Positions 1-11,700 are shown, counted from the stretch's first letter. The stretch is 64,000 nucleotides of DNA from Paramarasmius palmivorus (GCA_037176845.1 JAYKXP010000052.1:310001-374000); one strand, 5' to 3'. The notes: generated by a model from the sequence alone, not told the origin. Program-made: numbers and translations.

Positions 1-759
1 CGTTAACGCCCATGAACTGCAAGAATCCAAGCGCGCCAGAGGAGAAGCTGCCATATGATGAGTAGAACTATGCATAGTTTTGTAAAGATATATTATTTGC
101 GTACTGTAATTCATTGCCCTTGGGGCTTCAAGTTAGTGGGCAGATTCCTGGTGTATCCTTCCATTACAGCTGAGCCGGGAACCATAGGTTCACCATTGGA
201 TGTCCTTCCATATGCGGTAATATTGAGCGCTAATCACAGTTTTGGCCCGAGAAGTCGTAAAAAAGGGCAGAAATAAGGCACAAAGTGGGTGAAACAGCTT
301 TGAATTCTTGGTGAGATGCATGAAACCATCCAGAATGGTGCAGGAGTGCTTTGAAATGTATGTTGTTAGTCAATACCTAAAGTCTGGTTAAGGCCAACTG
401 GACCCCCCTCCCCCCCCCTGGTTGATATCACGGAATCAAATCCCGCTCCCCCCTTGGAGAACGTCGAAAAATGCCTGGTGGTTGAAGAGGTCATCATGGA
501 AGAGAAGAGAAAGCCAGACTCCGGACCAGTAAACTCGTGGTAAATACACCCGGCAAACACACCCGGCAAACAAGCACTCTTGCTTTCCATCACCATCATG
601 GACGTCCTTCACCGAGTGCAAGGATCTCCCCTGTATCTCCCCCACCATCCTTCATGTATATGCTTATGCTGAGGGTAAGTAAGCCAACTGTCAGACCATA
701 GAGTATCTTTTTCATCCGATTACCAACCACTTTTTTCAGGTTCCACTCTTTGAGGATCA
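1..759. other. Left flank, no gene recognised
   Basis: I see no supportable gene here. The stretch holds a C-rich run near 405-418 and a short direct repeat of about 13 bp (acacccggcaaac) at about 547-571. Open frames are short, overlap on both strands and match nothing I know. Confidence 0.5.
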
Positions 760-839
760 GTTACGAGTTCGAATGATAATGAGACTCGTTCTTTATGGGG
801 GGCCGAAGTGAAGCCCTCTATCCAGGTGATTCTCCCACG
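760..839 (+). repeat. Left arm of ~80-bp inverted repeat pair
   Basis: This 80-bp stretch is the reverse complement of 8677-8756 with no gaps and about 8 mismatches (near 90% identity); positions pair with a constant sum of 9516. The core contains an internal short palindrome, gagggc and gccctc around a nine-base loop. The arms lie just outside the first plus-strand gene and the last minus-strand gene of an 8-kb gene block. No target-site duplication is obvious next to either arm. It could be the terminal repeat of a DNA element or two inverted copies of a small element. Confidence 0.75.
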
Positions 840-1268
840 AACCATTTACTCTATTCGGTGTTTCGGTTCCTGTCGGTCGGGTATAGCCGCGCGTTTGGGT
901 TTGGGTTAATTGAGTTGGTTGGTTGGGGTTAGGGTATTGTTGGTTGTTCGCCTTCCTTCTTTCTTTCCCGTTCTCTCCTGTCCCTCCTTGCACCGTTCCT
1001 TCTCTCACCTTCCTTCTCGTTTTTTCGTCAGTTAGGTGTGTTTACGACGCTGTCGGTGTGTGTGTGTGTCTACTTCGTTGCTTCTGTTTTTCTGTTCGTT
1101 TTATCCTCTTTCGCGCTGCTTACTGTTTGACAGGCCCTGCGGCGTGTTTTGGCGCGTTTGGGTCGTTCTGCTTTGCTTGGTATGGTAAAGTGGTAGTCAT
1201 GTTTGCCGTTGCTGTGCGTTTCTCCTGCTGATTTAAAGGTGGGTGGTCAGTGGGGTCCTTTTGTGCCG

Positions 1269-1856
1269 TTTTTCATGTCTCAGTCAGGCCATTCTGCACC
1301 TTCCGCGGGAGTTTTAGTCGACGGTCATGGAGAAAATGATGGGCATTCTGTCTCTAGTACGTCGTTCGTTTTCACATTGTGTTCGATGTCGTGCTGACGT
1401 TGCGTACAGCAGATCCCATGATTCGAAGATTCAACCGTCTCTGTATGTCGACTTTCGGTCTGTCTCGTGTCTGAATGTCCTCCTTACTCTTAGTCGCCAG
1501 TGGATTGTATCAATACCTTCACGAACGAACAGATGGATGCTGTGGTGGACATTGTCAGGATGGTGGGAGAAGGTTAGTCGTGTGCAAATTATTCTGCCTT
1601 CAAGTGTCGCTCATGTTATTTACTAGGGGGTGTGGGAGCGTTGGGTCCCTTGTTGGTTTCAGTGGAGGCGTTCGCGTTGATGGGCGAGCCTACGCACGAT
1701 TCATTTGGCAATCGCATTATGGTTCGAACCACTCGTGCACAGAGGGAGGCTCTGATGACGCGTCGTCTCCCCTGGAAATGCGGTCGCGTCGGATGTCGGC
1801 ACGTCAATGCGGGTACCCGCAATTGCGAGACGTGTGCGTGGGACTCCGACAATTGA
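1269..1856 (+). CDS. RanBP2-type zinc-finger protein, paralogue 1
   Basis: The last two exons are well supported: 1494-1572 and 1627-1856, joined by a phase-1 GT-AG intron. The C-terminus carries W-x-C-x4-C-x3-N-x5-C-x2-C, the pattern of a RanBP2-type zinc finger, which in known proteins binds RNA or ubiquitin. The final residues are acidic. The exon 1494-1572 and the phase of its intron match the gene at 4289-4924, so the two are paralogues on either side of the MYND gene. The first exon probably starts at the ATG at 1269 (Ser-rich leader), but its junction to 1494 could not be made in frame, so the 5' part may be wrong or damaged. Function in this fungus is unknown. Confidence 0.6.
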
Positions 1857-2055
1857 GGGGCGGCCTGTCGTTTTGGGTTTCCCTTCTGCTCGAGCCCTTT
1901 CTTTTTTGAGCACATGTGCATGCCTTTTCCCGAATCAGAATGAAGTGTTTGTTCTTGCGTTTGGATCTCAGATGTGTGAGCGTGTTTGACGTTGTCGTAA
2001 CGGGTATCAGAGTCGGTGTTCGGGTCGGGATTTTCGCTGCGACTGTTGCTTAAGA

Positions 2056-4128
2056 ATGGAGCTCCCGTTCGAGGAATGCAGGAAGACCTTTCCTATTTTT
2101 TCCTGGTGAGTGTTGTACTGTTTTGGCATTTCCGTCTCGTGGAATACGCCTGAGTAGTTATCTAGGTATTGCGCTCGACATGTCGTCACGGTATTCCGAC
2201 TACCTGGTTGGATTGGCTAGGATAGGTCATTCGGACCTTTTGGTGGAGGTTGGGAGGACACTGGCTCGTAAAGTTCCTGGTTCCACTGATACGGAGTCCT
2301 TCATTGTCTCTCGATGCCTGCAGGCTGTTGTGGCGTTGGAGGCGTATTGTGTGTATCTCCGGCCCAGTCCACTCTCGGCTGCTCGTGCGGTCGTGACCTT
2401 TCCGGGTAAGAGTGAGGCAGGGACGTGGGGCTCGCTTCACAAATGGTTTCTTGGGCTCCATTTGTGGTGTCCCTCCTTTGCCTCTTCGAGGTCCATACCT
2501 GCTTCGTTATGCTCGGCCATCTGGTACAATAGGATTCTCCACGCCATCTTCGACTTGGCACGCGTTTTCGCTGAGGTCTACCCCGGGTCGGATGTTTCTC
2601 GTCTCCTGAAATCGTCTTCCGATTTCGCTCGTCTCACCGTGCAGCTGACATACGGTGCACTCCTTGTCGACGGAGCGATGCTTTCTGCTGGAGTTGCCGT
2701 GATGATTCACCCTTTCTGGAAGGCAGAGTTATTCCAAGGCGAAGAACTACTCCGAAACTTGAGGACTGTGTTGTTGGTTCGTCCGTCCGTTGATTTCGTC
2801 GGCTTGGCAGTCGGAAGAGTGGTCACCATGTCTCGCGACGAATCCGTGCTGGATGTCGTGCTGGAGTTTCACGCCCTGGTTGCTGTTGTCTTGCAGTTGT
2901 ATGAGGTACGCGATGCCGGCGTACGATTGGCTAACGCAGGGAAATGGTTTTCGCTCTGCATGCGGAAGCTGGTCGAAGAGCTCGCTCATTACCCTCTTGG
3001 TTCCCCGTTGGCGCTTCGCTCTATCGACGCCGATGCGTGTGGTCGAGCGTTGTGTCTTGTTGTCCAGTTTATGTGCGAGTTGGCTGGTATTGCAGGCGGT
3101 GGAAGGTGGGTATTGGACGCACTCCGGGTTGGTTTACTTCGTGCAGTAATGGATGTAGGCGCGTTTGTCGCTTTGGAGAAGCGGAGGTCGGAGTACGTCA
3201 TTTCCACGGAGTTTCGGATGGACTTGGTGAAGGAGTGCGACGAGTTGCTTTGTGCGTTGGTGCCCCATTTGTTGACGCCCTCTATTCGGCGTTTGGTGCA
3301 GAAGGAGATGGCTCGTGGTGCTCCTTTGGGCCCAGAGGTCCTTCTGTCGTGGGGTGAATGGACGGACGTTGTTTCCACTCTTGGTGAGGTTGCAGTTGGG
3401 TACAAGACCTCGATTTACGGTGACATTTGTGCGACCACGTGTTCTTACGTTAAGGTGAGTGGTGGATCTATGTCGTAGGTCATTGTGAATTTCGATTTAT
3501 CTCTGATGTTCCTTCTGTGGTTTATTTTTCTCAGTGTGCCAGTCGCCGGGCAAAGGAAGAGGTAAATCGGCGCTCTCCTCCCGTGTTCTTTCTTACTTAC
3601 GTCGTTCTTCTTTAGGAGGAGTCGGTTCCGTTTCCGAAGTTTCGACTTTGTAGTGGTTGCTGCGTAAAATTGTACTGTGGCAAAGTTTGTCAGCGCAAGG
3701 ATTGGCGGGCTGGACATCGACTTCTATGTGGAGACAGTCGACGTGCGCAGAAAGGCGAGTTGTTCGTTGGCGTGAAAGGGTTTCAGCTACTGACTTTGCC
3801 GTTTTCAGCCGGGGAGCTTGCACCCTTGCGTGTGGATCGTGGTCTAATTCGGTTTTTTGTTCGCGACTTCCTTGGGCGGCGTGAAAGCGATTTGGTTGCT
3901 TTACGCGCTTCCTGCTCTGCCTCGCAGTTGGTAGTTGTGGACTGTTCCGACGATTTAGCGGTGCTTAGACTGGGTTCGCGACGTGGTTATGCCGATAAAT
4001 CTATACCAGAGGCTCCATCGGGGTTCTCGAATCGTGATCTGATTGTCGTCGAGTGCCCGAGGCAAAACGACGTTGTTTGGACCTGGTATATCTCCGTGGA
4101 GGTTGATCCTCCCCTGCTACTGGTGTGA
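2056..4128 (+). CDS. MYND zinc-finger protein
   Basis: Exons 2056-2105, 2158-3454, 3535-3561 and 3616-4128 join in frame to 628 residues. The start is the ATG at 2056 because it feeds a short first exon with a good donor. Most of the protein is a helical Leu/Val-rich region without a recognised domain. The MYND finger begins with a C-x3-C pair at the end of exon 2 and continues in exon 4 with C-x2-C, then Y-C-x3-C-Q, D-W-x2-G-H and a final C. MYND fingers bind proline-rich partners. The domain is common in large mushroom families with a helical N-terminus and a finger near the end. A 171-codon tail follows the last intron. The two RanBP2-type genes flank it. Confidence 0.85.
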
Positions 4129-4240
4129 CGGGCGAAGGAAACGTTGTTCGGTTGTTGTGTTGGCCCCCTTCTACAAAATTTCATTATTTCACTCTTTTCC
4201 TTCAACCTGCAGCACGTTGTTTGTATCCGTGCTCGTCGTA

Positions 4241-4262
4241 TACATATATATATACATATATA
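4241..4262. repeat. TA-rich microsatellite
   Basis: A short run of TA/CATA repeats lies between the MYND gene and the next gene. It is simple sequence with no sign of function. Confidence 0.7.
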
Positions 4263-4288
4263 AGAGGTACTTGTTCTCTTGGTGACTT

Positions 4289-4924
4289 ATGTCTACTTTC
4301 GATTCGTCGCTACACAGTCGTTCGTCTTCACCGGGCTCTGAGCCTCAAACTCCTTCCAGTTTCTCCGTTGATGGAGATCCGCCTGACTTGCATGCCGGTT
4401 TGGAAGTCGATGTCGATGCTAAGACGGCGCTTCGCTTCTGTAAAGGCTGGATACCGGTTGCAGAGTTCTCATACATGAATGAATTGTGTGAGTGGGTTCG
4501 GGTTTCTATTATTTATTTGTTATTGCTATTTTTTTTTTCGTTTTCTTTGAATCGGCTATACTGAACACCTGTGTTTTCCAGCTGCTAAGCTTGGCAGTTT
4601 CAGCCCCAGCCAGCTAGAAACCGTGAAGTCACTGCTTCGAAAAGTAGAAGAACGTGTGTACTTGGTCGTCCACCTGTCCCTTGATCTGACCTTTTGTTGG
4701 GTGTAGACGGGGTGGTAGCTGTTGTTATGCTGTTGAAGGTCCCGGCATTGGATGATTGGGACAAGGATCTCGTCTGTTATACTACGAAGGAGGAGAGGGT
4801 TCGCTTGATTGCAGAGGGTTGTGCATGGACCTGTCTTCCTTGTGGTGCATCGAATGACGCGTCTGTTGTGTGTGAAGTGTGTAATAGTGTATCTGACTCC
4901 GACTCTGACTCGGACACCCGATGA
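4289..4924 (+). CDS. RanBP2-type zinc-finger protein, paralogue 2
   Basis: Exons 4289-4487, 4582-4653 and 4707-4924 join in frame to 162 residues starting at an ATG. The N-terminus is Ser/Pro-rich and probably disordered. A middle helix (F-S-P-S-Q-L-E-T-V) matches the same position in the gene at 1269-1856 (F-T-N-E-Q-M-D-A-V). The C-terminus has W-T-C-x2-C-x3-N-x5-C-x2-C, a RanBP2-type finger, and then a Ser-Asp repeat tail. All introns are phase 1 or keep phase 1, as in the paralogue. RanBP2-type fingers bind RNA or ubiquitin; which applies here is not shown. Confidence 0.75.
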
Positions 4925-5291
4925 TGGGGACTCGGATGTGTATAACGAAAGGTTGTGTTTACCCGTTGCGGATTGACGTGTTGTTCTTTTTGGCTGCTGA
5001 ATCGCTGCTATTAGTTATTCGGGTTTGTTTAGGTGCGTTGCGTTCGATCTAGGAAGGAATCGAGTTTACCTTCACGCTTTAGTTTGTAGTGGATGTGACA
5101 GAAGGTTTGTGCCGTTACTTGACGGATGGGCGGTAAAGTTCACGAGTAACCTCGTTGTGCTGAGATCGCTTCCATGCGATTCAATCGGCGGTTTCCAGGG
5201 GTTGCTTTCTGTGTTGGCGCCTTTGAAGTAATCTTCGGTTTCTGATTTCTTCTTATATTGTACGCATGATGCTGGTGGGTCGCTTGCAACT
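4925..5291. other. Intergenic, zinc-finger gene to BTB gene
   Basis: A 68-codon frame at 5025-5231 has no recognised motif. I regard the stretch as intergenic: 3' end of the zinc-finger gene and promoter of the BTB gene. Confidence 0.5.
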
Positions 5292-6114
5292 ATGTACAAC
5301 TCGGACGCTCTGACCGATCAAACCAATCTGCCTGCTCCTTCTGATACATCCACGACCGTCCCTACTGCTATGGACAGTGTTTTGGAGGCCATGCGGGAAA
5401 CCGTCCGGACTATGTTTACCGATAATCCTCAACCTCGGTATCATTATCGTCGTGGTCGAGAATACGAATTTCAGATCCTGGTGAATGGAGAGGACTACGA
5501 GTTCGAAGTTCCGGCTCCGTTAATGTGTATTTCAAGCGGTCATTTTTCCGACGTTTCTCAGTGTGCCACTGTCGACGGTGCCACTTTCGACTATGTTCAG
5601 ATAAATCTGTGGGGTTACAGTCGCGATGTGGTTGGTACGGTTCTGGGTGAGTCATTGGTTGGTACCAGTTTCCTTTATAGTCGTCTCACGTATCCGGTTG
5701 TGCAGAGTTGGTGTATCGGTTGGATCGTCCTGACGGTATTATCAGCAGACTTCTTTTTCCGTGTTTGTCAACGAACACGCTCGAACGTTGCTCGGGTTTG
5801 ACGCACATGCTGGAGGTTCTCCGACTCGCCAACGAATGGCGTATGCCCAAGATTAAGCGCCTTATCCAGCTTGCTTTAATTGCCGATGGTGTAGTTCCTG
5901 TGGAAGATTTTGCGTACGGTATGCGTTGTTGTTTCGTTACTTCTGTCTGCCTGTGTATTCGTATCCTCCCTTACTTTTTAGGTATTTATGGGTTGTCTGA
6001 CTTCTTTGTTCTCATTTAGTACGGGGCATCGCGGAAGCGACAAAGGCTACGATTCTGTTGAAGAGGTGTAATGAGATTTTGGGACGTGTGGATGGGAGTG
6101 TTGGTGTCGCTTGA
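5292..6114 (+). CDS. BTB/POZ-domain protein
   Basis: Exons 5292-5646, 5706-5918 and 6020-6114 join in frame to 220 residues. After a disordered leader of about 50 residues comes a BTB fold: a strand pair with an Asn-Gly turn, a helix and loop ending in S-S-G-H-F, a hydrophobic strand, then the typical helices L-E-V-L-R-L-A-N-E-W and M-P-K-I-K-R-L. A short C-terminal helix follows. BTB proteins usually dimerise and bind Cullin-3, bringing substrates to a ubiquitin ligase. This protein has no second recognised domain after the BTB. The 3' two-thirds, introns included, is repeated almost exactly in inverted orientation at the right end of the window. Confidence 0.8.
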
Positions 6115-6428
6115 AGGACGGGACTGAAGTATTGCGCGTGGTGTTCCTGTATTTGCGACGGCGATTGTCGCTGTGCGATGTAGAATGTGTAGCGACAATG
6201 CGAGTTTCAGGCAGGTAACAGGTAGTCGTGTAATTGATTGTGATGTTCCGCGTTACCGTCGTCGTCACCTTAACTCAACCTTAAATTCATCTTTCAAGGT
6301 CGATCTTCAGGACGGGATATGTTGCAAGGGTCGTTAGGATGTGCTGTGAGGTCGTTGTTGGCAGTTCAATCAGGTGCTCACGTATTGACAAACGATCGTT
6401 TATTTGGCGCCACTCAATCTAATGCTAC
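5763..6428 (+). repeat. Left arm of near-identical inverted duplication
   Basis: This segment is the reverse complement of 63335-64000, gap-free, with a constant coordinate sum of 69763. I compared all 666 positions and saw one mismatch (near 6221). It covers most of BTB exon 2, exon 3, two introns and 314 bp of downstream DNA. The inner border at 6428 is sharp: sequences diverge completely after it. The outer border cannot be seen, because the right arm runs off the window. Confidence 0.95.
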
Positions 6429-6789
6429 TAGTTAGGAATGGGTCGGAGTTGCCTCCGACCGGTACGAGTTCTCAGAGGTCGAAAAGCAAGAAATGTACAA
6501 TTTGTGTTAACAAGAAAGTAACAATGAATACATGCAGAGCTGCACTATGTATGTGATATACGACTACGACAGGGTGGAATCAGCGCCTAAGGACGAACAA
6601 AATATAAGTATGAGATTAGAAAAAAAGAAAACTGTAGAATGGAGCTTACAAATGTGAAAGACGAGCCCCAGATCTTGAAGGAATTCTGGGTCCAGGGCAT
6701 CGAACGTATCCGCATGAAAAGAAACCTGGAGGGGGGCTAAGTGGACAAAGATTTCCATCGCCACACGAGGAGACAGGGAGTCATCATCC
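6429..6789. other. Intergenic between convergent genes
   Basis: This is the space between the 3' ends of the BTB gene and the opposing minus-strand gene. It is A-rich and holds no gene I can support. It starts exactly at the duplication border. Confidence 0.5.
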
Positions 6790-8106
6790 TCAAATGTCCT
6801 GTGGAGACGAAGCTGAATCTGAAGGGGGAAGTGAGACGAGAAATGAAACAGAAGAAGAAGTGGTTACCCTGGCTTTAGCATCTTTCACAGCTGGTAAATC
6901 CCACAGCGTGTTAAAAGCAATGAAAGACAAAGCTGCAGTGGGAAGATCCGATGTAGACACCCCAACATCTCCATGAGAAACCAATATGCCATGGGACATA
7001 GTGTCAAATAAGGACCTGCAAGGTGACGAAGCATCGAGGAGCCTGTCATATGTAGTTCGCAGCATCCCAGCACACAGGGCATCGGGATCTGACGGTGCGA
7101 CAACAGGAGAGCTGGAGTTATCGACGTGAGTATGATACCAGTCCTTCGGGAAATGGTCCATGATACTTGATTTTATGTCAGGAGTCACAATATATGTTTG
7201 GCGCAGACGAGGGGCACTAATGAAATCAGTGTGTACCTCGAACCCCCTCTGTGTCATACTCAATCGCCATGAATGAGCGTTCACCATATCTCGGTGGCCC
7301 AAGAAAAGGAGATCTGGCAGCTGATGTGGACCAAGAGGAATGGAGAGGCAGAGGTGATCGCCAACTCGGCGAGGAAGGACTGTGAGGTCGGAGACAGCAG
7401 AGAAAGGTTCATACAGTGAAATACGGGGATTTACGGTGAATTCCTTGAAGTGGAAGTAGCTGGGGGTGTAGACGTGGCTGATATTGGGCTCGCGAGTAGT
7501 GTCCAAAGAAATGCGACGTTCCAGCGTCAACTGCGGATAAAGCGAAACAATATCGGTAGCAGAGATGAAATTCATCATCATTGCTATGACGGAATGAATG
7601 AGCATGAAAAGGGGAAAGAAAAAGGAAAACTTACTCGACGTGGCATGCAAAACCAAATCGAAAGGACTTGTCTTAGCCAATACGATCTCCACTATCCGTC
7701 CTCGACCTTTCAGCCGACACCCACCTGCAACATATGCTCCATTGTCTGTGGTGGCCATTGTCGGCACAAAATCAAGACAAGAGCTGAAAACCTGGTCTGA
7801 AGAAGCAGCAGGTTGATGTGTCGCGCTGGTGTATCCGCGAGCTGCAAAAAAGTTGTACAGGAGCTCCGCATGCTCCCTCACGACACCAATTTGAAGTGGG
7901 GCATTAAAGCCATGCGAAGTAAGCGCCTCCACGACGCAAGCACCGATCACAATCGCGCCTGTCGTAAGCAGTAATTCACGGAAAGAGTCGTAGTCGTCGC
8001 GATCCATGTATCGGTCTAACACAGATAGTAATTTGTCGATGTACAAGTCGACGAGAGCGCGTTTCGGGTCGGGGTTAAGGGATTTGAGGTCTTCCTGCAA
8101 ATGCAT
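6790..8106 (-). CDS. Degenerate nucleotidyltransferase-like protein
   Basis: Exons 7635-8106 and 6790-7583 join in frame to 421 residues from the ATG at 8106; upstream exons are possible because the frame stays open to 8490. The overall plan resembles the three F-box/nucleotidyltransferase-like genes of this window: a GA-x-V motif where they have G-S, and an intron at the same place after the core, followed by N-F-I-S-A-T-D-I-V-S-L-Y-P, which matches their N-I-V-T-A-S-E-V-I-A-F-Y-P. The D-L-D metal-binding pair is missing, so catalysis by the usual mechanism is unlikely. The C-terminal half differs from the other copies. It lies tail to tail with the BTB gene inside the inverted-repeat-bounded block. 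Confidence 0.65.
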   Translation of the reverse strand: MHLQEDLKSLNPDPKRALVDLYIDKLLSVLDRYMDRDDYDSFRELLLTTGAIVIGACVVEALTSHGFNAPLQIGVVREHAELLYNFFAARGYTSATHQPAASSDQVFSSCLDFVPTMATTDNGAYVAGGCRLKGRGRIVEIVLAKTSPFDLVLHATSSKFSFFFPLFMLIHSVIAMMMNFISATDIVSLYPQLTLERRISLDTTREPNISHVYTPSYFHFKEFTVNPRISLYEPFSAVSDLTVLPRRVGDHLCLSIPLGPHQLPDLLFLGHRDMVNAHSWRLSMTQRGFEVHTDFISAPRLRQTYIVTPDIKSSIMDHFPKDWYHTHVDNSSSPVVAPSDPDALCAGMLRTTYDRLLDASSPCRSLFDTMSHGILVSHGDVGVSTSDLPTAALSFIAFNTLWDLPAVKDAKARVTTSSSVSFLVSLPPSDSASSPQDI

Positions 8107-8676
8107 CTTCGAGAGAATATTATACGTGTAGTCCGAGCTATAACGGATAAAGAACAGCGGGTAAGTACAATATATCGTTACGATCGAACAATATACGCAC
8201 ATTGGGTCCATCTCCATTATCTCCGACAACCACGAAGCGAAAACCGGTCTTGAGGTAAAACGTACAGCACGCGACCAAAGCGAACGTCGGATAGACAACG
8301 GCCGGGCACGAGAATCGGCGGAGAAGGGTTCAATCGACGAGGCGAAACGATTCAAAAGAGCATGCTGACAGTGGTGGACCGGAATTGATCGAGGAAGCAA
8401 GGGTAAAGCACGCGACGCGGGTGATAGCAAAAAATATGCAAAGAATCGATCGTTAGCGCGACAATCGATGGACGAGCCGAAGTCACGCACCTAAACGCGT
8501 CCAAACCAACGCGGGAGGTCGACGATCGTCCGTTCTGAAGGCCGACGAACGAGAGCAAAGAAGAAAAAGAAGGAAAAGGCGGAGGGGCAAGGAGATGGTG
8601 GTGAGAAGAGAAGAACCGAAAAAAAAAGAGCTGACGTGAGCGGCCGGTCGGTGCCGAAATCACGTGACGAGATTTT

Positions 8677-8756
8677 CGTGAGACATTCACCTTGATAGAG
8701 GGCTTCACTTCGGCCCTCTATAAAGAACGAGTCTCATATTCATTCGAACTCGTAAC
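8677..8756 (-). repeat. Right arm of ~80-bp inverted repeat pair
   Basis: Reverse complement of 760-839 at about 90% identity without gaps. On the plus strand it includes a TATAAAG box-like string that points outwards, away from the enclosed genes. The internal hairpin gagggc-N9-gccctc is intact in this copy. Confidence 0.75.
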
Positions 8757-11700
8757 GAATTATTCACCTGAACTGACGCGCAGGTCACTATCTCAAATCT
8801 AACAACCTTTACTCCTATATTGCACCCAAGGAGGCTATAAACAACACCCGGCTTCTGGCTAATAGATGAACGTTTTCCCTAGGTGAAATCTTTGGTCAGG
8901 AATAGTGTGCTTTATCCTCACACCATACCTTCCGTTCCGACGCTAACTTGTCCACAGAAATCTTCCTTACGGTGCTAGGTCTTCATTCCGAATACCAATT
9001 TCAGCGTCGACAGCCGTAGCGTGGATGACCCATGTCTGGCGAGGGTATCTGGATCCGGAGCGAAGCGTTAGCTGCTGGTTGGGAATTTTGGATGGTGTTC
9101 CTTGCCTGGTAGTTGGTAAGCTTGATATTTCCTCAAACCGTTCACTTTTTACTCATTTCTACCATTGCAGACTCGTTACCTTCGCATAATCAACGTTACT
9201 CCAATGTCGAAATACGTTGCTTCAACTATAAAGGGACGGTGAAACAGACAGTGGTATAAGGGTTACATATTGGGCTTTGGACCGGTTGTACGTTTCGTTC
9301 TCTTCAATCCAGCAGAGGCATATCGACTAACGAAACCTTCGTACAGTACCTATTCATCGACCTCAATGCGAATCCAGGCTGAAGAGAACGGTTATTCGGC
9401 CGGGATCCCTAACATGCTATCGAGGTCGGACACTCCATTCCCAAGCGCTATGGGCCTCTTCTCTTCTTTTCAATTGTCAGGTTCTTCTCACATCGCTCGC
9501 TCCCTTGCTAGGCCCAGACATCGTAGATTTAGAAGACTAACCCCTCACATCGGAGTAACGCGAAACTGGGAATCGATATGCGGCTCTCTGCCAGTACCAA
9601 CTCGGAATTCCTTGTGACCCGGGAAATCGCACCAAACTTCGTTATTCGGCTCTGTGGAAAAGAACGACTCGAGGGTACGTCTCGACATCTTGTCATCTTT
9701 GACCGGCATGGGACGGTACACGTTAATCTCTTCAGGCCAACATCTCCGAGAAAACGTCCACCTGTTGTGGATCTTGACAAGTGGCTTCATGGATCCTTCG
9801 TGCACTCCAGTTCAACCCAATATTCAGCAAACACTCGGCGATATCACAGGCGCACATGACGCGTTCCCGACGAAGCATGGCTACCCAAGTATGTTGAACT
9901 TGAAGCCTTGAAACGGAGATGCCAAGCTGATGGTGATATGCTTAACCTGAAGGTGGTAAGTCCTGATTTCGCTCAACATCACTTGGTTATGATCTATATA
10001 ATGCTAGTTTTCTCTGTAACGTCGACATGATCCACCCGAGCTGGGTCCATTGCGGCGGCCATGGTTCTTCTCGTGTACCTCCACCTTCAGTATGGCAATA
10101 CGATTTGTCCCTATGCCACATCGACCATACGTGAACGCTAATGCAGCGGTCTTAACGCGTTACCTTCAAAATACCCTGTAAGCTTCTCTTATGTACCTCT
10201 TTCTTCGCGTTTATGATATCGTTCAGCTTCAGGCTCGACCAATCGCTGCAAGGGATAGCTCATCGCCAATCCATGGCTGGCCCACACAAGTGGCAAGGTC
10301 TTGGTGAAGTCGCCGCTGGAGATATCAGGGAGAGCCCGCAATTGAGGTCTTCTATGCGACGAAGGATACGTGAAGGTACGTTGCTTAGAATACAAGAATA
10401 CTTTGAAGCCTGACTTCACCTCTTGGTTGGATAGGTCTCGACAAGGTCTCGAAGAGTTAGCTGCGGTCGTATGTCGCTTGTTGGGGACACAAACACTTCA
10501 TTTATCCGCTGCAACGAGCTATAGGATCTACAAGGCGTATTATTAACTGTTTGCCGTAGGGATCTGCGAGATACGTTAATATTGACAGGTTTACGATCGT
10601 GGTTTGATTAGGACTGCGTACGAAGAACGCCTGCATCAATTTCAGAACTGTACACGATTACAGGCTGGAAGGCATGTCCGAAGTGCAGCATCCAGCACGC
10701 TCCCCGGTGAGAATGAAAGGACCTGAAGGGTTCAGGTACCAAGATGCTCGTTGGGCCGAATGAATCGCAGCACGTTTCAAGATCACAAGGCTCGATGTCT
10801 CTCAGATATTCACGGGTGCATCTGAAACGGCTGCTTGAGTGTACTGCGAGCCGAGCTGAGTAATAAAGTGACTGTTAACAATTCTTATGCACGATGTTTA
10901 GGGTATATAATGCGGTCCAACAATGCACAGGTGTCAATTCCGGTGGAAGTGTAAAGAGTAAAGGAGAGGACGTACGAGTACATGTCCACCAAGCTTGCAT
11001 ACTCCGAGTACCCTCTTCACATCCAACAAGTCAAGCTTATTCTTGTTTGAGTCCGTAGTCCATAGCATGCATAGCATTTGAATATCTGTTCAAAGAGTAT
11101 GAGACGCGTTAGTACACGACGAAGCCTAAGGTTGGTGAGAAGAAGAGACGCGTACAAAGTTTTTCCGAACTGCTTTCTCTCTAACGCCCGCTACGTTGTC
11201 CAAGCCAGACTTCCGACAAACCATACACTCCATTTGATCGATTCTATTAATGCGACTAGAAGCACGATAAAACAGTGACGCAGGCGCAACATCCCGGGGC
11301 TTCGAAGACCTCAGCGATATTATGTACTCTCAACGGCTCGACATCGTTCTCCACTCTACAAAGATCTTGCGTTGTTTCTCTATACCCAGGTCATCGTTTA
11401 TTTGTTGGGCAAATGAGTTGGAAAACAAAGTTAAAAGGTGTGCATTTATTTAAGTATCACTTTTCCTCGTTCCGGCAAATCTCATTCTAGATCTCCTTTT
11501 CCCATAGTTTACATCCAAACGATCTCCATCTCGGCCCAGACACCTTCCGAACTTGAAATCACACCTACAACAGCACCGGCTCTCCCTTGAACACGTTCTG
11601 GTGAAGAAAGCCTCCAAGTACTATTCGTATGCCCGGTTTCTATGCGCTGCAACACTCTCCTTCATTTCTCCGTTGCATCTCCCCCCTCCGTTGCTTCGTT

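Noticed and set aside
757..800. tRNA T-loop-like string (gttcgaat) in the inverted repeat
   Set aside because: No acceptor stem, anticodon arm or D-loop could be folded around it in either copy.
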